38,938 nt of DNA from Halomonas sp. (GTDB taxonomy: Bacteria > Pseudomonadota > Gammaproteobacteria > Pseudomonadales > Halomonadaceae), in the NCBI GenBank assembly GCA_020201075.1, contig JAIVHL010000129.1, positions 1 through 38,938 of the forward strand. The letters run 5' to 3'. The position numbers and the translations under genes were made by a program. A model generated the notes under the pieces. The model made no database searches and was not told the DNA's origin. It worked only from the letters and a program-made list of their open reading frames with translations. Of the stretch, positions 35,319 through 38,938 are shown piece by piece. Within the stretch, counting starts at the first letter, position 1; each line of letters starts with the position of its first letter.

Positions 35319-35327
35319 CAGAAAGAG

Positions 35328-35403
35328 TGGCGTCCCATAGGGGGTTCGAACCCCTGTTACCGCCGTGAAAGGGCGGTGTCCTAGGCCACTAGACGAATGG
35401 GAC
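35328..35403 (-). tRNA. tRNA-Glu (anticodon UUC)
   Basis: A 76-nt tRNA including an encoded CCA. The acceptor stem GTCCCAT/ATGGGAC pairs fully, the D-arm contains CTAGTGGCCTAG, the anticodon loop is CTTTCAC with anticodon TTC, and the T-arm is AGGGGTTCGAACCCCT. It lies 22 bases downstream of tRNA-Ala on the same strand and shares a transcript with it, possibly with gltX, whose enzyme charges this tRNA. Confidence 0.97.
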
Positions 35404-35425
35404 GCAAATGTTTCAAGGACGTAAA

Positions 35426-35501
35426 TGGTGGAGCCTAGCGGGATCGAACCGCTGACCTCGACACTGCCAGTGTCGCGCTCTCCCAGCTGAGCTAAGGCCC
35501 C
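35426..35501 (-). tRNA. tRNA-Ala (anticodon GGC)
   Basis: A 76-nt tRNA with encoded CCA. The 5' end is GGGGCCTTAGCTCAGCTGGG, the anticodon stem-loop CGACACTGGCAGTGTCG carries anticodon GGC, and the T-arm contains GGTTCGATCC. The acceptor stem has one G-T pair (position 3-70), the G3:U70 identity element of alanine tRNAs. Confidence 0.97.
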
Positions 35502-35557
35502 ATGCCCTGAAGACGAATCGCATATTACTGATTCGACTCGTCTTCGTCAACACGAAA

Positions 35558-37039
35558 TCACTCGAGTTCGCGGAACTCCTTCTCGAAGCGCTTGGCCTGC
35601 TTCTTGGAAACGCCGCCGAGCACCTCGATGGCATGGCGAAGCCGCGCCCGAGTCATATCGGAGCCGAGGATCGCCATGGCGTCCATCACAGAGGTGCTGG
35701 CGGTAGAGCCGGTGATGGCGATGAACACGGGAGCCAGAAACTCCTTCATCTTGAGATCGAAGTGGGCAGCCAGCCCCTTCACTTCGACCAGCAGTGACTC
35801 CTTGTGCCAAGCCGGCACGACCTCGAAGCGCCACACCAGGAACTGCAGCAGCCGAAGCAGGTCCTCGTGACCCAGCTTGACGGCATCGAAATTCTCTTCG
35901 GTGATGCGCGGCAGGCCCGAGAAGAAATGGCCTGCGAGCGGCACAACCTCGGAAAGGGTCTCCACCCGCGGACGCACCTGAGGCAGGATCTCCTTCACGT
36001 AGCGCTCGTTGAAGGCCCACTCCATCAGCGCCTTGAGAAAGGCATCGTCGTCGAGCTCCTCGCGGATGTAGAGGCCGTTGAGCCAGGTGAGCTTCTCCAG
36101 ATCGAACACTGGGCCGCCCAGCGACACGCGCTGGATATCAAAATGAGCCATCATCTCATCGAGGCTGAACTTCTCGCGCTCGTCGGGCATCGACCAGCCC
36201 ATGCGGCCCAGATAATTGATCACCGCCTGGGGCAGGTAGCCCATGCGCCGATAATAGTTGATCGACGTGGGATTCTTGCGTTTGGAAAGCTTCGATTTGT
36301 CTGGGTTGCGCAGCAGTGGCATGTGACAGAGCTCGGGCATCTCCCAGCCGAAATACTCATAAAGCAGCTGGTGCTTGGGCGCCGAGTTGATCCACTCCTC
36401 GCCGCGCAGCACGTGAGTGATGCCCATCAGATGGTCATCGACCACATTGGCCAGGTGGTAGGTGGGCATGCCGTCGGACTTGAGCAGAATCTGGGCGTCC
36501 ACCTGGGCCCAGTCCACCTCGATGGTGCCGCGCAACATGTCATGGATGACGCAGCTGCCCCCCGCAGGTACCGCCATGCGCACCACGTGGGGCCATGCCT
36601 CGCGCTCTCGCCGGGCCTGCTCTTCGGCAGGCAGTGCCAGGTCGGCGGGCTTAAGCGCCAGCTGCATGCCGGCATCCTTGCGCGCCTCGCGCAACTCGTC
36701 CAGCTCCTCGCTGGTGCGGTAGCACTTGAAGGCGTGCCCCGCCTCGATCAGTTGACGGGCGTACTCGGCGTAGATATCACCGCGCTCGCTCTGGCGGTAG
36801 GGGCCGTGTGGCCCCCCCACGTCGGGGCCCTCGTCCCAGTCGAGGCCCAGCCAGCGCAGTGAATCGAGAATCATTTGTTCCGACTCGGGCGTCGAACGTA
36901 CCCGGTCGGTATCCTCGATGCGCAGGATGAACTGGCCACCGTGCTGACGGGCAAAGCAGAGATTGAACAGAGCAATGTAGGCGGTACCGACGTGGGGATC
37001 GCCGGTCGGTGACGGCGCAATACGCGTGCGTACGGTCAT
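35558..37039 (-). CDS. gltX: Glutamate--tRNA ligase
   Basis: GltX charges tRNA-Glu with glutamate. The 493-residue protein is a class I synthetase with the HIGH-type motif in [16 protein letters not shown] and the KMSKS-type loop in [14 protein letters not shown] (about residue 252). The anticodon-binding C-terminal half runs to [14 protein letters not shown]. It is full length. The ATG at 37039 directly precedes [12 protein letters not shown], as in relatives. tRNA-Ala and tRNA-Glu follow within 60-150 bases on the same strand, so the enzyme and its substrate tRNA may be co-transcribed. A good -10 hexamer lies upstream. Confidence 0.97.
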   Translation of the reverse strand: MTVRTRIAPSPTGDPHVGTAYIALFNLCFARQHGGQFILRIEDTDRVRSTPESEQMILDSLRWLGLDWDEGPDVGGPHGPYRQSERGDIYAEYARQLIEAGHAFKCYRTSEELDELREARKDAGMQLALKPADLALPAEEQARREREAWPHVVRMAVPAGGSCVIHDMLRGTIEVDWAQVDAQILLKSDGMPTYHLANVVDDHLMGITHVLRGEEWINSAPKHQLLYEYFGWEMPELCHMPLLRNPDKSKLSKRKNPTSINYYRRMGYLPQAVINYLGRMGWSMPDEREKFSLDEMMAHFDIQRVSLGGPVFDLEKLTWLNGLYIREELDDDAFLKALMEWAFNERYVKEILPQVRPRVETLSEVVPLAGHFFSGLPRITEENFDAVKLGHEDLLRLLQFLVWRFEVVPAWHKESLLVEVKGLAAHFDLKMKEFLAPVFIAITGSTASTSVMDAMAILGSDMTRARLRHAIEVLGGVSKKQAKRFEKEFRELE

Positions 37040-37081
37040 GTCGTTACGGTGTCCCGGATCCGATGGTAAAAGAATGGACGC

Positions 37082-37087
37082 ATTATA
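37082..37087 (-). promoter_or_regulatory. Likely -10 element of gltX
   Basis: On the minus strand GCGTATAATGCG contains a perfect TATAAT about 43 bases before the gltX start codon. No good -35 hexamer is visible at 16-18 bases. Confidence 0.5.
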
Positions 37088-37182
37088 CGCACCTGTCGCC
37101 GCCTAGGCAGCCGTCAGGGGGAATCATCCAAGAAGATCGCGGTCAATCTCAGGCCATATGACCCACCAATTTGGAGAGCATC

Positions 37183-37926
37183 ATGCTCACACAACTTCCC
37201 GAGGGTTTTACCACGCTGGTGACTGGCACCGGTGGCGGCATCGGTAGTGCAGTGGTGGATACCCTGCTGGCCAGCCCGAGGTCGGGGCGGGTAATCGGCG
37301 TCGGCCGGCAGTCAAGACCTCGTCCGAACGATGACCGCTTTGAGGCGCTAAACGCCGACCTCACCACCCCAGAAGGACTCGAGACCCTGGCCTCCTACCT
37401 CGATGGAACGAAGTTACACCTGACCTTCAACGCCATCGGCATGCTGCATGACGAGACGCTCGGCATATACCCCGAAAAGCGGCTCGACGACCTCGATGCC
37501 GAGGCCTTGGCCCGACTATTCCATGTCAATGCCACGACACCCGCCATGTTGGTCAAGGCCCTGCAGCCAAGCCTCAAGGGCCGACACCCGGCGCTGGTCG
37601 CTAGCCTCTCAGCCCGAGTCGGCTCCATCGAGGACAACCGCCTGGGTGGCTGGTACGCCTACCGTGCCAGCAAGGCAGCACACAACATGCTGATGAGAAC
37701 CGCTGCCATTGAGCTGCGCAGACTAAACCCGAACCTAACCGTTGCCTGCCTGCATCCGGGCACCACCGACACCCCCCTCTCTCGCCCTTTCCAGGCCCGC
37801 GTACCCGAGGGCAAGCTATTCACCCCAGCCTTCGTGGCCGAGCAACTACTAAATGTACTTGAGCAGCGTCGCCCCGGAGAAGAAGCCAGCTTCCATGACT
37901 GGGCCGGCGAGACAGTGGCTTGGTGA
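37183..37926 (+). CDS. Short-chain dehydrogenase/reductase, C-factor (CsgA)-like
   Basis: A 247-residue SDR. The cofactor-binding loop TGTGGGIGSA fits TGxxxGxG, and the acidic/basic strand end VGRQSR suggests NADP is possible. FNAIGML replaces the usual NNAG. SLSARVGSIEDN holds the catalytic serine, and YAYRASKAA is the YxxxK motif. The C-terminal HPGTTDTPLSRPF resembles C-factor-like SDRs, whose substrate is unknown. GGAGAG precedes ATG 37183, preferred over the track's TTG at 37171. It diverges from gltX across about 143 bases. Confidence 0.88.
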   Translation: MLTQLPEGFTTLVTGTGGGIGSAVVDTLLASPRSGRVIGVGRQSRPRPNDDRFEALNADLTTPEGLETLASYLDGTKLHLTFNAIGMLHDETLGIYPEKRLDDLDAEALARLFHVNATTPAMLVKALQPSLKGRHPALVASLSARVGSIEDNRLGGWYAYRASKAAHNMLMRTAAIELRRLNPNLTVACLHPGTTDTPLSRPFQARVPEGKLFTPAFVAEQLLNVLEQRRPGEEASFHDWAGETVAW

Positions 37927-38050
37927 TCGGCATAAGCGGTTAATCAACGTTGATGCGCGATATTGCACAGCCACAGTGGATCCCGGATGATCTCCTACGA
38001 CTTTTTGTAACCTTCAAATAATGCAGCGCACGCGACAACAGGATAGCGAG

Positions 38051-38650
38051 ATGGATTCATTAGGCCCGCGCATCAAGGAGCTCCGGCAGGAAGCCAACCT
38101 CAACAAGGCCGCCCTGGCCCGTCGAGTGGGTGTCTCCGATGTGACCATCTCCTACTGGGAGTCCGGTGCCATTCGCCAGATTGGCCATGAACGGCTAATG
38201 GCCTTGGCCCAGGCGCTGGATTGCCCGCTGTCGAGGCTTCTAGAGGGTGGCGGCGAGCATCGGCCAACCCCGCTGACTCTGAGACATAAGCTTCCCGAAC
38301 CCTGGCAGGGCCCTGCCGGCAATCACATCGAAGTGCCCCGGGATCTGCTGCCCGCCTCCCGACGCCAAAAGTGGCATAGAGAGTGCTATTTGTTAACCCC
38401 GGCGCCGGGCAATACTTTCGATTTCCTGTCGGATCACGATCTCATCGCCGTAGCTCCAACGGATCGCTTCCGCCAACCGGGCCTGTATCTGGTGGAAGAG
38501 GACAGTCAGCTGTGCGTTCGCCGAGTCTCCCGGGGGGAAGACGAAGCCCTGCAGTTCAACAAACAGGATGACAATGCCCCATATCCTGCTGCCCCGGACA
38601 TCCGAATAGTGGGTATGTTGCTGGCCCGCTGGCAGGCCTCCTCGCTCTGA
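38051..38650 (+). CDS. XRE-family transcriptional regulator with degenerate S24 (LexA/CI-like) domain
   Basis: A 199-residue protein. Residues ~5-62 form a helix-turn-helix: GPRIKELRQEANLNKAALAR with VGVSDVTISYWESGA as the recognition helix. The C-terminal part (~105-195) follows the S24 peptidase layout: PGNTFDFLSDHDLIAVAP, PGLYLVEEDSQLCVRRVSR and DIRIVGMLLARW. However, the GDSM-type catalytic serine is replaced (GNTF) and I see no obvious Lys partner, so self-cleavage is unlikely. It may act as a stable repressor. ATG 38051 is chosen because AGGA lies seven bases upstream. A terminator follows directly. Confidence 0.88.
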   Translation: MDSLGPRIKELRQEANLNKAALARRVGVSDVTISYWESGAIRQIGHERLMALAQALDCPLSRLLEGGGEHRPTPLTLRHKLPEPWQGPAGNHIEVPRDLLPASRRQKWHRECYLLTPAPGNTFDFLSDHDLIAVAPTDRFRQPGLYLVEEDSQLCVRRVSRGEDEALQFNKQDDNAPYPAAPDIRIVGMLLARWQASSL

Positions 38651-38651
38651 G

Positions 38652-38674
38652 GTGGCGCGGGCACCCCGCGCCAC
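38652..38674 (+). terminator. Terminator after the XRE regulator
   Basis: A 10-bp perfect stem GTGGCGCGGG-CAC-CCCGCGCCAC begins two bases after the stop and is followed by TCTT. It lies between two convergent genes. Confidence 0.75.
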
Positions 38675-38730
38675 TCTTCCCCCGCACTATTTTATCCACG
38701 GCACTGCTCAGTATCCGTGCTCACCTAGCG

Positions 38731-38938
38731 CTATTCGAATCCCCTCACCTCGACGCTATCGTGGGTGCGGCGAGGCTCGTTGCCAATCAGGAAACGTCGA
38801 GAGGCGCTCGCAACCTGCCCCAGACCGTGGCGCGAGGTGCTCACCAGCGAACCGCTCAGATGCTCACCCCGCTCACCGATCCGGGCACGAACCCCTTCGG
38901 GCTGAACGCTGGCCTCGGAGAGATTGACGGTGATGGCA
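38731..38938 (-). CDS. 3' end of a minus-strand gene, family not recognised
   Basis: A frame open from the right edge stops at TAG (38733-38731), giving 68 residues with GC-rich third positions like its neighbours. It begins AITVNLSEASVQPEGVRARI and ends with a basic stretch (SRRFLIGNEPRRTHDS, then VEVRGFE). It is absent from the ORF track because the start is outside the window. I do not recognise a family. The competing plus-strand ORF at 38652-38927 has shadow-like composition. Confidence 0.6.
   Translation of the reverse strand, partial: AITVNLSEASVQPEGVRARIGERGEHLSGSLVSTSRHGLGQVASASRRFLIGNEPRRTHDSVEVRGFE

Noticed and set aside
38652-38927. 91-aa plus-strand ORF at the right end
   Set aside because: It begins inside the terminator hairpin of the XRE gene and has Arg/Pro-rich shadow composition; the minus frame is a better coding candidate.

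Overview
The window looks like a chromosomal segment of a high-GC gammaproteobacterium, most likely a member of Halomonadaceae (Halomonas/Chromohalobacter group). This is inferred from protein similarity recalled from memory, from a Pseudomonas-like order (gltA | sdhCDAB-sucAB-lpd-sucCD), and from a 531-residue Pseudomonas-type isocitrate lyase downstream of a GNAT gene. I saw no insertion sequence, prophage, integrase or CRISPR array. Nearly all of the window is ordinary core chromosome.

Layout. 1-2.6 kb: end of a possible cupin/oxygenase gene, a GNAT acetyltransferase, and aceA (glyoxylate bypass) with a clear terminator. 2.7-6.5 kb: slyD (-), a small membrane protein (+), a SlyB-like lipoprotein (-), a YnfM-type MFS transporter (-) and an NlpC/P60 lipoprotein (-). 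6.7-9.2 kb: one large unusual protein (821 aa, TTG start) that I read as three diverged DUF1266-like units. 9.4-12.2 kb: gabD-gabT (GABA to succinate). 12.3-20.8 kb: a hypothetical protein, a GlsB/YeaQ-type protein, a DUF924 protein, a 62-aa membrane protein with ycjX-ycjF, a universal stress protein, a Nudix hydrolase, RNase II (rnb) and a DUF1989 protein. 20.9-34.0 kb: the TCA block, sdhC-D-A-B and sucA-B-lpd-sucC-D on the minus strand, diverging from gltA on the plus strand across a 451-bp regulatory region. 34.1-38.9 kb: a GarR-like dehydrogenase, a ~340-bp non-coding stretch with an inverted pair of DnaA-box-like sites, gltX with tRNA-Ala(GGC) and tRNA-Glu(UUC) downstream, an SDR, an XRE/LexA-like regulator and the 3' end of a further minus-strand gene.

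The most striking observation is that four otherwise conserved genes between 25 and 35 kb each lack a block of sequence. sucA has a ~20-bp frameshifting deletion. sucB lacks nearly all of its E3-binding domain and is frameshifted. The end of sdhC is joined to the middle of sdhD, so the N-terminal half of SdhD is gone. The GarR-like gene lacks about 35-45 residues in frame. All flanking genes are intact and full length. Either the assembly dropped short blocks repeatedly here, or the strain really has a broken 2-oxoglutarate dehydrogenase and a broken succinate dehydrogenase anchor. The GABA shunt (gabTD) and glyoxylate bypass (aceA) lie in the same window and could partly bypass the missing 2-oxoglutarate dehydrogenase step, but an assembly artefact is the more economical explanation until reads are checked.

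Start codons were reassigned from the ORF track wherever a Shine-Dalgarno sequence or family N-terminus pointed to an internal start (GNAT, SlyB-like, gabD, gabT, DUF924, usp, Nudix, rnb, DUF1989, lpd, sucA, SDR, XRE).
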